Shown: positions 44,806 through 54,446, numbered from the stretch's first letter. The stretch is DNA of 64,000 bases from a bacterium (GCA_028685295.1 JAQUEL010000003.1:13360-77359); one strand, 5' to 3'. Translations and numbers: made by a program. Notes: generated by a model not told the origin, from the sequence alone.

Positions 44806-45924
44806 CTACTTTTCATATGTGCCTCCAAGGTAGCCACCCAGGAAATCAGCCGCATAATCCGAAAAAGCATCCTCCAGGATAGCCTGCCGTATATCCTGCA
44901 TCAATCTTTTATAAAAGGCTAGATTATGCGTAGTTGCCAGTATAGCTGCCAACATCTCACCGCATTTGAAGAGATGACGCACATACGCTCTGCTGTATCC
45001 CTGACAGGCCGGGCACGGGCAGCCCTCCTCTATGGGTCGATAATCTTCAGCGTAAACGGCATTTCTGATATTCAATCTGCCCTGCATAGTAAATACGGTC
45101 CCGTTACGCCCCATTCGGGCAGGCAGGACACAATCGAACATGTCTATGCCTCCGGCGACACAGTTAATTATATCCTCTGGAAGACCTACCCCCATAAGAT
45201 ATCGCGGCGCATCCACCGGTAGAGCCGAAACCGCCGCCGCCAGGGCCAGAAGCATCTCCCTCTTGCTCTCTCCTACGCTCAGACCGCCGACAGCATATCC
45301 GGCAAAGCCTATATCTATAATCTGGCGGGCGCTCTCTAAACGAAGATCGGGATAAATGCTTCCCTGAACTATTCCGAAGAGCGTCTGCGTATCATCCTGA
45401 AATTCTCGCCGGCAACGGGCAGCCCATCTGGTGGTCCTCTCCAGCGATTCTTGTGCATAGTCATGATCGCAAGGATAGGGAGAGCACTCATCGAAAGCCA
45501 TAATGATATCAGCGCCAATCTGCCGTTCTATCTCCATCACCCTCTCAGATGTGAAGGTATGATACGATCCATCCAGCGGCGATTGAAAAGAGACACCCTC
45601 TTCGCTGATACGTCGCAGAGCGGAGAGGCTGAAGACCTGATAACCGCCGGAATCGGTCAAAACATTGCCTTTCCAGTTCATGAACTTATGTATGCCGCCT
45701 GCTCTCTCTATCAAATCGGCGCCGGGCCGTAAATAGAGATGAAAAGCATTGCTCAATATTATGCCCGATGCCAGTTCCTCCAAAGCATCGTTCATTATAC
45801 CTTTTACTGTCGCTCTGGTGCCGACAGGCATAAATACAGGCGTAAGCAGCTCCCCATGCGGTAGACACAGCCGACCAGCCCGAGCGTCAATCTCAGAAGA
45901 AAGAAACTGGAGTTCAAAAATCAA
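44806..45924 (-). CDS. tgt: tRNA-guanine transglycosylase
   Basis: Inserts preQ1 at position 34 of GUN tRNAs (queuosine pathway). 372 residues, TIM barrel: VLTDSGGYQVFSLS with the catalytic Asp, MAFDECSPYP, FGIVQGSIYPDLR, GGLSVGESK, and C-terminal zinc site CPCPACQGYSRAYVRHL. The start is TTG at 45924 with GAGGAGG about 9 nt upstream, overlapping the rluD stop. queA/ruvB, often upstream, are not here. Confidence 0.95.
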   Translation of the reverse strand: MIFELQFLSSEIDARAGRLCLPHGELLTPVFMPVGTRATVKGIMNDALEELASGIILSNAFHLYLRPGADLIERAGGIHKFMNWKGNVLTDSGGYQVFSLSALRRISEEGVSFQSPLDGSYHTFTSERVMEIERQIGADIIMAFDECSPYPCDHDYAQESLERTTRWAARCRREFQDDTQTLFGIVQGSIYPDLRLESARQIIDIGFAGYAVGGLSVGESKREMLLALAAAVSALPVDAPRYLMGVGLPEDIINCVAGGIDMFDCVLPARMGRNGTVFTMQGRLNIRNAVYAEDYRPIEEGCPCPACQGYSRAYVRHLFKCGEMLAAILATTHNLAFYKRLMQDIRQAILEDAFSDYAADFLGGYLGGTYEK

Positions 45925-46888
45925 TCTCTTCCGCCTCCTCGCCGGGATCGGCCCTGAGCGTGTTTAACAGCAATGTTATATCCGGCGGTAACGGCACCTC
46001 AAAGCACATTTCCTTTCCAGTAACCGGATGCCTGAAGCCAAGCCGAAATGCATGCAATGCCTGTCCTTTCAAGCTCTCTATCAGATGACGAACAGCCGCA
46101 GATTGCACAGCGGCAGGAATACGCCTTGGCCCATAAACGTGATCACCTGCTACCGGATGCCCTATAGCAGCCATATGCACCCTTATCTGATGCGTCCTCC
46201 CTGTCATCAAAGTGGCTTCCACCAGTGAAATGCCGTCATGGCTCTCAATAACTCGATACTCTGTAGCGGCGTGACGGCCATCCCGACGCACTGCCATTCG
46301 CTTTCTGTCAATAGGATGGCGCCCTATCGGCGCATCGATAATCCCCTTTTTGGCTTCCGGTCTGCCGTAAAGCAGTGCCAAATAGACACGCTTTACATCC
46401 CGCCGTTGAAAATCACGAGCCAGGTTCAAATAGGCCGCAGCATTTTTGGCCGCCACCATAAGGCCGGTGGTATCCTTATCCAGGCGATGCACTATTCCGG
46501 GCCGCATATGATCACCGATGCCGGCGATATCAGGATAATGATGCAACAGAGCGTTAACCAGTGTTCCTTCTGTGGAACCGGCTGCAGGATGAACGATCAG
46601 CCCCCGGGGCTTATTTATAACAATAATATACTCATCTTCATAAATAATATCCAGTTTTATCTTCTGCGGCCTGACAATCGGTTCAGCTGGGAGCTTCACA
46701 TCACCTTCAACTACATCACCGGCTTTGACCTTGCACCCAGGCTTGCATATCATGCCGTTAAGACGTATATCTCCCTGCGCAATGGCACGCTGGACAGCCG
46801 TTCTGGAAGGTGAATACCCTTTTTCAAAGAGCAGACGATCTAAGCGCAGGCCGGTTTCTGTTTTTTCGACGATAAACGCATCCTTCAT
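45914..46888 (-). CDS. rluD: 23S rRNA pseudouridine synthase RluD family
   Basis: Pseudouridine synthase of the RluA/D group. 324 residues: N-terminal S4 RNA-binding domain (GLRLDRLLFEKGYSPSR), then the catalytic motif GIVHRLDKDTTGLMV with the essential Asp, and GRTHQIRVHMAAIGHPVAGD. The ATG overlaps the lgt stop by 4 bp. Assignment to RluD rather than another RluA-type enzyme rests on the S4 domain and the lspA neighbourhood. Confidence 0.93.
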   Translation of the reverse strand: MKDAFIVEKTETGLRLDRLLFEKGYSPSRTAVQRAIAQGDIRLNGMICKPGCKVKAGDVVEGDVKLPAEPIVRPQKIKLDIIYEDEYIIVINKPRGLIVHPAAGSTEGTLVNALLHHYPDIAGIGDHMRPGIVHRLDKDTTGLMVAAKNAAAYLNLARDFQRRDVKRVYLALLYGRPEAKKGIIDAPIGRHPIDRKRMAVRRDGRHAATEYRVIESHDGISLVEATLMTGRTHQIRVHMAAIGHPVAGDHVYGPRRIPAAVQSAAVRHLIESLKGQALHAFRLGFRHPVTGKEMCFEVPLPPDITLLLNTLRADPGEEAEEIDF

Positions 46889-47655
46889 GCTTCACCGACT
46901 CTGGGCGAGGTCTTGGCGTCAATGCCGGCGCAACGTCGTAAAATGATATCGGTTGTCAGAGTAATGAGGATCAATGCCAGGCTCAATACCTGAGCCTGCG
47001 TTAATCCGAAGAAGAAGACAACCGCACTCTCTCCAGCCCTATATATCTCCATAAAAAAACGCTCCAGTGAGTAAAGCATGATGTAATAAACAATCACTTC
47101 ACCGGTGTATCTTTTACGCCGGTCTACCCACAACAGAAACGGTATCAGGGCCAGGCTCAATAGGGATGAATATATCTGTACAGGATGACGATCAGCCCCA
47201 TGTAGATGGATATGCCATGGCATATCCGTTGCTTTACCGTAACAGCATCCGTTAAGAAAGCAGCCTATTCTGGTAATGGCATAGCCCAGAGCCGTGCCGG
47301 GAGCCAGCAAATCGCCATATTGCAAAAAATACACTTTACTGCGCAGGTAGACCGCTGCCGCCAGAATACCGGCGATCAAGCCGCCGTGAAAGGAGAGCCC
47401 GCCCTCCCAAATTCTCAGTGCCTCCCAAAAGTTTGATACATAATAGCTCCAATTGAGTGTTACGTATCCCACTCTGGCTCCAACCAAAGCAGCTATCATG
47501 ATAACTGATACGAGATCAATCATCCTTTCAGCATTCAGACCCGCCGCAACAGCTCTTCTGGAACACCAAGCAGAGGCGATGATAACACCCAGTGCCAGCA
47601 TGAAGCCGTATGATGGTAAAGCAAAAATACCTAAATCGACCAAGATCGGTCTCAT
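46885..47655 (-). CDS. lgt: Prolipoprotein diacylglyceryl transferase
   Basis: Adds diacylglycerol to the lipobox cysteine of prolipoproteins. 256 residues with about seven membrane segments. Seen: GLSFHGGLIAGILA, ITRIGCFLNGCCYGK (Lgt signature) and HPVQIYSSLL. It lies 92 bp after lspA; both lipoprotein-processing enzymes are thus neighbours. Confidence 0.94.
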   Translation of the reverse strand: MRPILVDLGIFALPSYGFMLALGVIIASAWCSRRAVAAGLNAERMIDLVSVIMIAALVGARVGYVTLNWSYYVSNFWEALRIWEGGLSFHGGLIAGILAAAVYLRSKVYFLQYGDLLAPGTALGYAITRIGCFLNGCCYGKATDMPWHIHLHGADRHPVQIYSSLLSLALIPFLLWVDRRKRYTGEVIVYYIMLYSLERFFMEIYRAGESAVVFFFGLTQAQVLSLALILITLTTDIILRRCAGIDAKTSPRVGEA

Positions 47656-47747
47656 AATTAATTACCCCTGTTATTCGGGCAGAAAGCGCTTGGAAGGCAG
47701 AATATCAAGGCTAATAATAACGAAGGATGCTTGAGCTATTCCGAATT

Positions 47748-48221
47748 TCATCTTCCGGCTTTTCTTCTCTTTTTACCCGGGTAGTCCTTCTTAATCGCCT
47801 CAGGCGATTTCATCAGCATCAGCGCTAAAAATACTGCGCCCACTGTTATAAAAACATCGGCCAAATTAAACGCAGGCCAATAAGGCAAACAAATAAAATC
47901 CGTAACAAATCCCAGGCTTATTCTATCTACTGCATTGCCCAAAGCGCCGCCGGCGATAAAGCCAAGCGGCAACGCCAGATGCCTGTAATTGAAAGTCATG
48001 TAAACAATAATTACGACCGCCAGTATGGTGAAAGGAATGAGCAGCCGTGCCCTACCTTGCAATAACCCAAAGGCCGCTCCGGTATTGCTGCAATGTATGA
48101 TAGTCAGCCAGGGGGATAAATAAGCGGCACCTGCACCTTCAGAAACCAGGCTCCTAATAAGTATTTTCGAAACCTGATCGGCACCCAATGCAATCAACGA
48201 AGCTTTATAAAATGACTTCAT
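47748..48221 (-). CDS. lspA: Lipoprotein signal peptidase
   Basis: Aspartyl protease removing lipoprotein signal peptides. 157 residues, four membrane segments. Seen: HCSNTGAAFGLLQG, GGALGNAVDRI with one catalytic Asp, and FNLADVFITVGA with the second. A basic tail ends the protein. It shares one base with the traR gene end. Confidence 0.95.
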   Translation of the reverse strand: MKSFYKASLIALGADQVSKILIRSLVSEGAGAAYLSPWLTIIHCSNTGAAFGLLQGRARLLIPFTILAVVIIVYMTFNYRHLALPLGFIAGGALGNAVDRISLGFVTDFICLPYWPAFNLADVFITVGAVFLALMLMKSPEAIKKDYPGKKRRKAGR

Positions 48222-48601
48222 CAGGTTTTTCGCTCACTTCTCTCCTGGCAGGTCATACAGGTAACGGCATACGGCAATACTTCCAGCCTTTCAGGTGAAA
48301 TGTGCTCGTTACACTCCCGGCAAACTCCGTAGGTTCCCTTCTCCATGCTCTCCAGTGCCATATTTATGCGCTTGAGTATAGTCTCGGCATTTCTGATCAA
48401 CGCCTCATTCTTCTCCCGTTCAAAGGTCTCGGTAGCTACATCGGCGGGATGATTATCATACATGGAGAGCTCACCCATGGATTCCCCGGCACTCTCAGAT
48501 GATTCACTCTCTACCAGGGTTCTCAGTTCTTCCTCGATACGTTTTCGATCGGCCAACAACCGCTGCTTCAGTTTCATTACAACCGAATCCGCCTCAGTCA
48601 T
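48221..48601 (-). CDS. TraR/DksA family zinc-finger protein
   Basis: 126 residues: N-terminal coiled coil, then a four-cysteine zinc finger (YGVCRECNEHIS and VTCMTCQ). Proteins of this type bind the RNA polymerase secondary channel; the Bacillota branch (YteA-like) is a common neighbour of lspA. It is shorter than classical DksA, and its function is inferred only. Confidence 0.88.
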   Translation of the reverse strand: MTEADSVVMKLKQRLLADRKRIEEELRTLVESESSESAGESMGELSMYDNHPADVATETFEREKNEALIRNAETILKRINMALESMEKGTYGVCRECNEHISPERLEVLPYAVTCMTCQERSERKT

Positions 48602-48613
48602 CGCTCTCTCCTC

Positions 48614-49024
48614 TCATTTGCTCATTTGAGATTGTATAGCGACAATAAACTTGGCAATGTAACCGGGCACAAAGGGCAGCGCAGCTATCTTGCTCAAGAT
48701 AATCAAGAAGACGGCTGCCAGAGCGGTCATACCTAGAATCATACCAAACCCTCTTGCCAATCCGCAAGCAAAGTTCATAAAGATCAAACGCTTGGTATTC
48801 TGGAGCAGCACAATATACTCGCCCATATTGATACGCTCCAGCAAACAGGCTAAACGCTCTATATTATTATTCAGCATACCGTGGATGGAATTCCCGGCAT
48901 CTTCCACCCTTTCCGGAAACTCCTCAATCTCTAATTTTTGAATCCGGCATTCCGTATTTGTATTAATTCCTCTTGCCCCTTCCGCCTTCCGCATTTTGCG
49001 CTCCGCATTTGTAATATCAGACAT
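48614..49024 (-). CDS. DUF5665 family membrane protein with repeat-derived N-terminus
   Basis: 136 residues. The C-terminal part matches the DUF5665 pattern: ERLACLLERINMGEYIVLL, then NFACGLARGFGMILGMTAL with one membrane helix, then a second hydrophobic stretch. Function unknown; the family usually sits beside ileS/traR in Clostridia. The N-terminal 35 codons (about 49024-48920) are built from AATGCGGA / AATACGGAATGCCGGATTC units like the intergenic repeats elsewhere, and look non-conserved. The start overlaps the ileS stop by 8 bp; a later start (for example M48, near 48883) is possible. Confidence 0.75.
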   Translation of the reverse strand: MSDITNAERKMRKAEGARGINTNTECRIQKLEIEEFPERVEDAGNSIHGMLNNNIERLACLLERINMGEYIVLLQNTKRLIFMNFACGLARGFGMILGMTALAAVFLIILSKIAALPFVPGYIAKFIVAIQSQMSK

Positions 49025-51806
49025 TCTTTACCACTTCCAAACATCTGTTGCAAAGATCGGCATAATGCGCATCCACTCCTACCTCCTGGGAGTATACCCA
49101 GCATCTGGCGCATTTCCCTCCCCCGGCTCTTGATACACCTATATAAATTCCCGGTCTATCTATACTTTCAAACACATAATCACCCTCTGCCCCTTTCAGG
49201 GAGACATGTGAAACAATGAAGTATTCTCGCAATCCCTGACCAAAAGTATCTAGAAAGGTTATAGTATCATCATCGGCGCCTATACTCACGGCAGCTTCCA
49301 GGCTCCGGCCTATCATACCGGCATTCTTGGCATTTTCCAGGGCCTTGAGAACCTCCTTACGTATAGCCAGGAAACGCTCCCAGCGTTCATTCAGCGGCTC
49401 ATCTTCATAAGAGCCTGAAGATTGCGGCCACGTCTGCAGTTCCACACTCTCCGCACCCGGCACGGCATAGCCCCATATCTCTTCAGCAGTATGCGGCAGC
49501 ACAGGTGAAAAGAGCAGTGTCAAATTGCGTAAAATAATATCGAGCACCGTCTGAGCCGAACGTCTGGCAAGAGATTTTGCTGCAGAGGTATATAGCCTGT
49601 CCTTAAGAACATCGAGATAGAATGAGCTCATATCCACAGCACAGAAATTATGTATGGAGTGATAAACGGTATGAAATTCATATTTTTCATAGGCTTCCGT
49701 TACTCTTATGCAAAGGCGATTAAGCTTCATAAGCGCCCATCTGTCTATCTCCTGAAGCTCCTCATAAGGTAAAGCATCCGTTTCCGCGTCAAACCCATTA
49801 AGGTTACCAAGCATGAAGCGCGCCGTATTACGTATACGACGGTAGACTTCCACCACCTGGTTAATCAACTTATCCGATACCCTTATATCACTTCTGAAAT
49901 CTGTTGAGGCTATCCACAGACGCAATATATCGGCACCATATTTTTTGATGATCTGCTGTGGCTCTACTACGTTGCCTAGGGATTTGGACATCTTTCGGCC
50001 TTCCTCATCCACCAGGAAGCCGTGTGTCAGCACTTGCTTGTAAGGAGCCTTGCCGGTTGCTCCCACGGAGGTCAGCATGGATGTCTGGAACCATCCCCGG
50101 TACTGGTCACTACCTTCCAAATAGAGATCAGCCGGCCAGGCCAATTCCGGACGTTTAGCCAGCACCGCTCTGTGGCTGACGCCGGAATCGAACCACACAT
50201 CCATAATATCGGCTTCCTTGCGAAACTTCGTTCCACCACAATCGGGACATGAATAGCCGTCAGGCATAATCTCTTCAGCCGTATATTTATACCAGGCATC
50301 GGAGCCTTCACGAGCAAAAAGCTCCTGCACAGCATTCAGAAGGCTCTCTTCTATTATAGCCCGGTTGCAGCGCTCGCAATAGAAAATCGGCAACGGCACG
50401 CCCCAGATACGCTGCCTGGATAGGCACCAATCCGGTCTATCCTTCACCATATTGGCGATACGCTCCATACCCCATTCAGGTATCCAATCCACGTTACGTA
50501 TCTCACCCAGAACAGCATCTCTATATTCATTCACATTGACAAACCACTGCTCTGTAGCCCGAAAAACAACCGGCTTCTTGCAGCGCCAGCAATGAGGATA
50601 AGAATGCTTTATATCCTCCCTGGCCATTAGATAGCCTGTTTCGTCCAAAAGATCCATAACAGCCGTATTGGCGGCATCATAGCGCAAACCGGCAAAATCG
50701 CCCGCTTCAGAGGTGAATATGCCGCGATTATCTAATGGGCTGATTACGGGAAGATCATACCTGGAGGCTACGGCAAAATCCTCAGGGCCATGCCCGGGTG
50801 CAGTATGAACACAGCCGGTGCCCTGCTCCGAGGTAACAAATTCAGATAAAATTAGAAGGGAATCCCTGTCGAAGAAGGGATGCCTGCATTTCAAGCATTC
50901 CAGATCCTTGCCTGATACCCTATCCAGAATAGAGTAATCATCTATTCCACATATCGACATAGTCTGTTCCAACAGCTCTGAGGCCACTACATAGGCGCTC
51001 TTCCCGGCAACCGCCACTGAGTATTTCATATTTGGATTTACAGCTACAGCCACATTAGAGATCAGTGTCCAGGGCGTAGTAGTCCAGATAATAAAGTAGG
51101 GCTCAAGGGTGCTTTCTTCAGCCAGCCGGGTTGACAAGGCGCTCCTGTCACCTACGTAAGGGAATTTTACATATATAGAATTAGACGTCTTGTCATGATA
51201 CTCTATTTCGGCTTCAGCCAAAGCGGTCTCACATGAGGGACACCAGTATATAGGCCTGAGACCTTTATATATCAGATCCCTGGCTGCCAGTTCCTTAAAG
51301 ACGGCTATCTGCTCAGCCTCATAAGCGGCATCCATGGTTATATAGGGATTGTCCCAATCGCCACACACACCAAGGCGCTTGAACTGCTCTCTTTGTTTGT
51401 TGATGAATCTGGCGGCAAATTCACGACAGCGCCTACGCCATTCCAAAGGCTCTATTTCATGACGATGCACACCAAGACTTTTAATGACCTGATGCTCGGT
51501 AGGCAATCCGTGCGTATCCCAACCAGGCACATATGGAGCATCATAACCAGCCATTGTTTTCTGCCTGATAATGAAATCCTTGAGGACCTTATTCAAAGCA
51601 TGCCCAAGATGAATATCTCCATTTGCGTAAGGCGGTCCATCATGCAGAATAAACTTCGGTTTGCCTTTATTACGCTTGAGCAACGTACCGTATATATCAT
51701 TTTCCAGCCAATGACGCTGTAATTCCTGTTCTCTTTGCGGCAGATTAGCCTTCATCGGCAACTCTGTCTTTGGTAAATTGATTGTTTTTCCGTAATCGTT
51801 ACTCAC
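49017..51806 (-). CDS. ileS: Isoleucyl-tRNA synthetase
   Basis: Class Ia synthetase with editing domain, 929 residues. Seen: DGPPYANGDIHLGHALNK (HIGH motif), GWDTHGLPTEH, the CP1 editing region with WTTTPWTLISNVAV, DVWFDSGVSHRAV, EEGRKMSKSLGNVV (KMSKS), and a C-terminal zinc site (GKCARCWVYSQ and YADLCNRCLEVV). The start is GTG at 51806, overlapping the upstream gene by 4 bp. There is no T-box here. Confidence 0.97.
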   Translation of the reverse strand: MSNDYGKTINLPKTELPMKANLPQREQELQRHWLENDIYGTLLKRNKGKPKFILHDGPPYANGDIHLGHALNKVLKDFIIRQKTMAGYDAPYVPGWDTHGLPTEHQVIKSLGVHRHEIEPLEWRRRCREFAARFINKQREQFKRLGVCGDWDNPYITMDAAYEAEQIAVFKELAARDLIYKGLRPIYWCPSCETALAEAEIEYHDKTSNSIYVKFPYVGDRSALSTRLAEESTLEPYFIIWTTTPWTLISNVAVAVNPNMKYSVAVAGKSAYVVASELLEQTMSICGIDDYSILDRVSGKDLECLKCRHPFFDRDSLLILSEFVTSEQGTGCVHTAPGHGPEDFAVASRYDLPVISPLDNRGIFTSEAGDFAGLRYDAANTAVMDLLDETGYLMAREDIKHSYPHCWRCKKPVVFRATEQWFVNVNEYRDAVLGEIRNVDWIPEWGMERIANMVKDRPDWCLSRQRIWGVPLPIFYCERCNRAIIEESLLNAVQELFAREGSDAWYKYTAEEIMPDGYSCPDCGGTKFRKEADIMDVWFDSGVSHRAVLAKRPELAWPADLYLEGSDQYRGWFQTSMLTSVGATGKAPYKQVLTHGFLVDEEGRKMSKSLGNVVEPQQIIKKYGADILRLWIASTDFRSDIRVSDKLINQVVEVYRRIRNTARFMLGNLNGFDAETDALPYEELQEIDRWALMKLNRLCIRVTEAYEKYEFHTVYHSIHNFCAVDMSSFYLDVLKDRLYTSAAKSLARRSAQTVLDIILRNLTLLFSPVLPHTAEEIWGYAVPGAESVELQTWPQSSGSYEDEPLNERWERFLAIRKEVLKALENAKNAGMIGRSLEAAVSIGADDDTITFLDTFGQGLREYFIVSHVSLKGAEGDYVFESIDRPGIYIGVSRAGGGKCARCWVYSQEVGVDAHYADLCNRCLEVVKNV

Positions 51807-52660
51807 CGCTGCTTCTCCTCATATGCCCTTATCATGCCGTCCAGAGTATCTCTGAAGCTGCCGATTTTATTCAGCCCCAAGTTCTCCAGCGTCAAATTAT
51901 TCAATGCAGAATTGGCCGGTCTTCTAGCCGGCCGGTTAAGATCCGTTGTGGAAATCGGTCGCAATTTTATATCTGATCCGGCTGTAGATAATATCGCTCC
52001 GGCAAAATCATACCAACTGCAAACCTCTCCACCAGTAACATGTAATATTCCATTATGCGGCAATGTCAGCAATTCCGTCAACTTGACAGCCAGATTCCGT
52101 GTAAAAGTAGGTGCGCCGCGTTGATCGTTAACAACATTCAGACAGCCGATACCGGTTTTGGCCTTGTCAAGAATGGCATAAACAAAATTCCGACCGTTAT
52201 ACCCATAAAGCCAGGAGGTTCTGACTATTTTGTATTTCGCCCCGCTTCCGGCCACCATCGCCTCAGCTGCAGCTTTGCTGGAGCCATAGACGTTGATAGG
52301 GCAAACCCTGTCGTATTCCGTATAAGGCTCTGCCTTTGCTCCGTCAAAAACATAATCCGTGCTTACAGCCGTTATAGATGCACCTATCTTACAACAGGCC
52401 GTCGCTACATTCCAACTGCCGACGGCATTGATCAGATGAGCCTGCTCCGGTTGTGCTTCACAGGCATCCACATCGGTCATAGCCGCACAGTGAATCAGAG
52501 CATCGGGGTTATACTTCAGCAGCCATGACTCCGTTGCCCTGTAAGACGTTATATCGAAATCATCTATGTCCGCCCCTATACATACATGCCCGGCGGCGGC
52601 CAGTGCCTGCATGACATCCGTTCCCAGCATACCGGCCGCACCTGTAACGGCAACCCGCAT
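51803..52660 (-). CDS. rfbD: dTDP-4-dehydrorhamnose reductase (RmlD/RfbD) family protein
   Basis: Extended short-chain dehydrogenase of 285 residues: Rossmann VAVTGAAGMLGTDVM, IHCAAMTDVDACE, STDYVFDG, and the catalytic YGSSKAAAE (YxxxK), followed by VRTSWLYG. These are RmlD family hallmarks. The other rml genes are absent, so the native substrate may be different. I chose ATG at 52660, with GGAGG upstream. A promoter (52752-52724) precedes it, so it leads the ileS transcription unit. Confidence 0.88.
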   Translation of the reverse strand: MRVAVTGAAGMLGTDVMQALAAAGHVCIGADIDDFDITSYRATESWLLKYNPDALIHCAAMTDVDACEAQPEQAHLINAVGSWNVATACCKIGASITAVSTDYVFDGAKAEPYTEYDRVCPINVYGSSKAAAEAMVAGSGAKYKIVRTSWLYGYNGRNFVYAILDKAKTGIGCLNVVNDQRGAPTFTRNLAVKLTELLTLPHNGILHVTGGEVCSWYDFAGAILSTAGSDIKLRPISTTDLNRPARRPANSALNNLTLENLGLNKIGSFRDTLDGMIRAYEEKQR

Positions 52661-52723
52661 CGCGCCGCCTCCATACAATTATAATACCCCTTTATCAGGG
52701 GCATCAGTCTGAAAATCATTATA

Positions 52724-52752
52724 AATATAGCACAAGGGGTATGGAGCGTCAA
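52724..52752 (-). promoter_or_regulatory. Promoter upstream of rfbD-ileS
   Basis: TTGACG (52752-52747), 17-bp spacer ending TGC, then TATATT (52729-52724). The predicted leader contains a small CCCC-TGATAAA-GGGG hairpin (52687-52701) before the ribosome-binding site. Confidence 0.75.
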
Positions 52753-52799
52753 TTTAAAGACAGCCACAAATAGAGAGAACGCAAGTATGAAAATTCGGT

Positions 52800-53096
52800 C
52801 TAAGAGAGTAAACGCTGCAACAACCCTGTTCGGTCAAGGCCTATTACCGCCAGTCTCTTGTAACGGGAGTGTTCACCGGATAGAATCTCCAGGGAACTCC
52901 TGGAAATACCGAGTTTTTTACTAAGTATCCTTATCAGGCGTTCATTAGCCTGTCCCTCCAGGGGAGGGGCGGTAGTCCGTATTTCCAATCTTCCGTCTCT
53001 GACACCCTCTACGGCATCTTTTGATGCCCTAGGGCGTATCTTGACTTCAAATATCAATCTGCCATCCTTCTCATCGATTATCAAGACATCACTCAT
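52800..53096 (-). CDS. yggU: DUF167 (YggU) family protein
   Basis: 98 residues with the DUF167 core: KIRPRASKDAVEGVRDG and APPLEGQANERLIRILSKKL. Function unknown; commonly found next to proC, sepF and divIVA. It starts 9 bp after divIVA. Confidence 0.9.
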   Translation of the reverse strand: MSDVLIIDEKDGRLIFEVKIRPRASKDAVEGVRDGRLEIRTTAPPLEGQANERLIRILSKKLGISRSSLEILSGEHSRYKRLAVIGLDRTGLLQRLLS

Positions 53097-53105
53097 TGCA
53101 TCAAC

Positions 53106-53507
53106 TTATTCAAGCATCTTGATATGCGTTTCCAATAATGTCCTAAATTCTATTTTGAAATGTTCCTTTCTGGCTTCCAATTCGCTGAGTTCATTAATCA
53201 TTCGTTCTTTTTCCAGTTGCGCCTCACGCCTGGTAAGCTCAGCTTCACGCTGTGCATCCTCCCTGATATCTTCAGATGCCTTCTGAGCGCTTATCATAGC
53301 CGAGTGCATAGTCTCTTCCATTTCTTCGTATCGCTGGACCTTTTTCTGCCAAGCCCCCAGTTCCTCTTTCAATCTGGCATTTTCATTGATAACCTTCTCA
53401 TAATCATCTCCTACTTTGGCCAGGAACTCTTCAACTTCGCCGGGATCATATCCCCTTAACCGGTGTGAAAAATCATGATGAACAATATCTATAGGTAACA
53501 AACGCAA
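53106..53507 (-). CDS. divIVA: DivIVA domain cell-division / polarity protein
   Basis: 133 residues: N-terminal membrane-binding DivIVA segment (LPIDIVHHDFSHRLRGYDPG, then EVEEFLAKVGDDYEKV) followed by a long coiled coil rich in Glu, Arg and Lys. I chose TTG at 53507, since AAGGGGG lies 6 nt upstream; the longer frame extends into intergenic repeat sequence. It marks poles or septa and recruits partners in Gram-positive bacteria. Confidence 0.93.
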   Translation of the reverse strand: MRLLPIDIVHHDFSHRLRGYDPGEVEEFLAKVGDDYEKVINENARLKEELGAWQKKVQRYEEMEETMHSAMISAQKASEDIREDAQREAELTRREAQLEKERMINELSELEARKEHFKIEFRTLLETHIKMLE

Positions 53508-53621
53508 GATTATCCCCCTTTTCGGATGCTGAATGCGAAACAACCCGCACGCCTAATTTTTGTATAACGTATCTCAAGCCCTAAATAATCTGTTCCAATC
53601 CCACTTCCAACTTGGCATATC

Positions 53622-54446
53622 TTACTTCTCAAGCTCAGCAGATCTTTCCGCTGCTGCTGCCACGGCGCTGTATATAGCTGCTCTGAACCCCTCTTTCTCC
53701 AGTTTCTCTATGGCAGCGATAGTCGTGCCGCCGGGCGACGTGACCATATCTCTCAGTGTTGCAGGATGAAGACCGCTCTTTGAGACCATATCGGCCGAAC
53801 CGCTTACCGTTGCCAGCGTCAACCGTCGCGCCAGATCCCTGGACAACCCCTCCCTAACGCCTGCATCGATTAAAGCCTCAATAAAGGTATAGACATACGC
53901 CGGCCCGCTACCACTAAGGCCTGTAACGGCATCCATACAGCTCTCTCCAACGCTGACAACATCACCTACAGCCTTCAATAGCCTTTCAGCCAAATCAATC
54001 TTCGCCAAGGATACTTCCGGCAAGGGGGCAATAGCTGTTATACCTTTGCCGATCAGCGCCGGAGTGTTGGGCATGCACCGGATTATACACCGATGCCCCG
54101 CAAGACCGCTGGAAAGCTTGCTCAGCGAAAGTCCGGCAATAATTGATAAAATCAGTTGCGTCTTGCTTATAGACGCAGAGACAACCTCCAAAACAGTATT
54201 CGCTATCTGGGGCTTGACGGCCAGGAGAATAATGCTCCTGCCGGCTATACCACCTGTTATATCACCGGTCGTATTGATGCCGGTCTCCCCGGCCAGCGTT
54301 TCCAGCTTGATCGAATCGATATCAATAGCCGTCAGGTCCTGCGGCAATATTATACCGCTGCCGACCAGGCGCCTGATTATGGCCGATCCCATGGCGCCAG
54401 CGCCGATGACAGCGACCTGCCTGTCAATACTCCTATTCCCTTCCAA
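53622..54446 (-). CDS. proC: Pyrroline-5-carboxylate reductase
   Basis: Last step of proline synthesis. 274 residues: Rossmann VAVIGAGAMGSAIIR, VKPQIANTVLE, MPNTPALIGKGITAI, and GLSGSGPAYVYTFIEALIDA in the dimer domain. The start is TTG at 54446 with GAGGAG 7-8 nt upstream. It lies 4 bp after sepF. Confidence 0.95.
   Translation of the reverse strand: MEGNRSIDRQVAVIGAGAMGSAIIRRLVGSGIILPQDLTAIDIDSIKLETLAGETGINTTGDITGGIAGRSIILLAVKPQIANTVLEVVSASISKTQLILSIIAGLSLSKLSSGLAGHRCIIRCMPNTPALIGKGITAIAPLPEVSLAKIDLAERLLKAVGDVVSVGESCMDAVTGLSGSGPAYVYTFIEALIDAGVREGLSRDLARRLTLATVSGSADMVSKSGLHPATLRDMVTSPGGTTIAAIEKLEKEGFRAAIYSAVAAAAERSAELEK

Noticed and set aside
49017-52752. T-box leader in front of ileS
   Set aside because: ileS overlaps the upstream reductase gene, and the upstream promoter region has no AGGGTGG-type T-box sequence.
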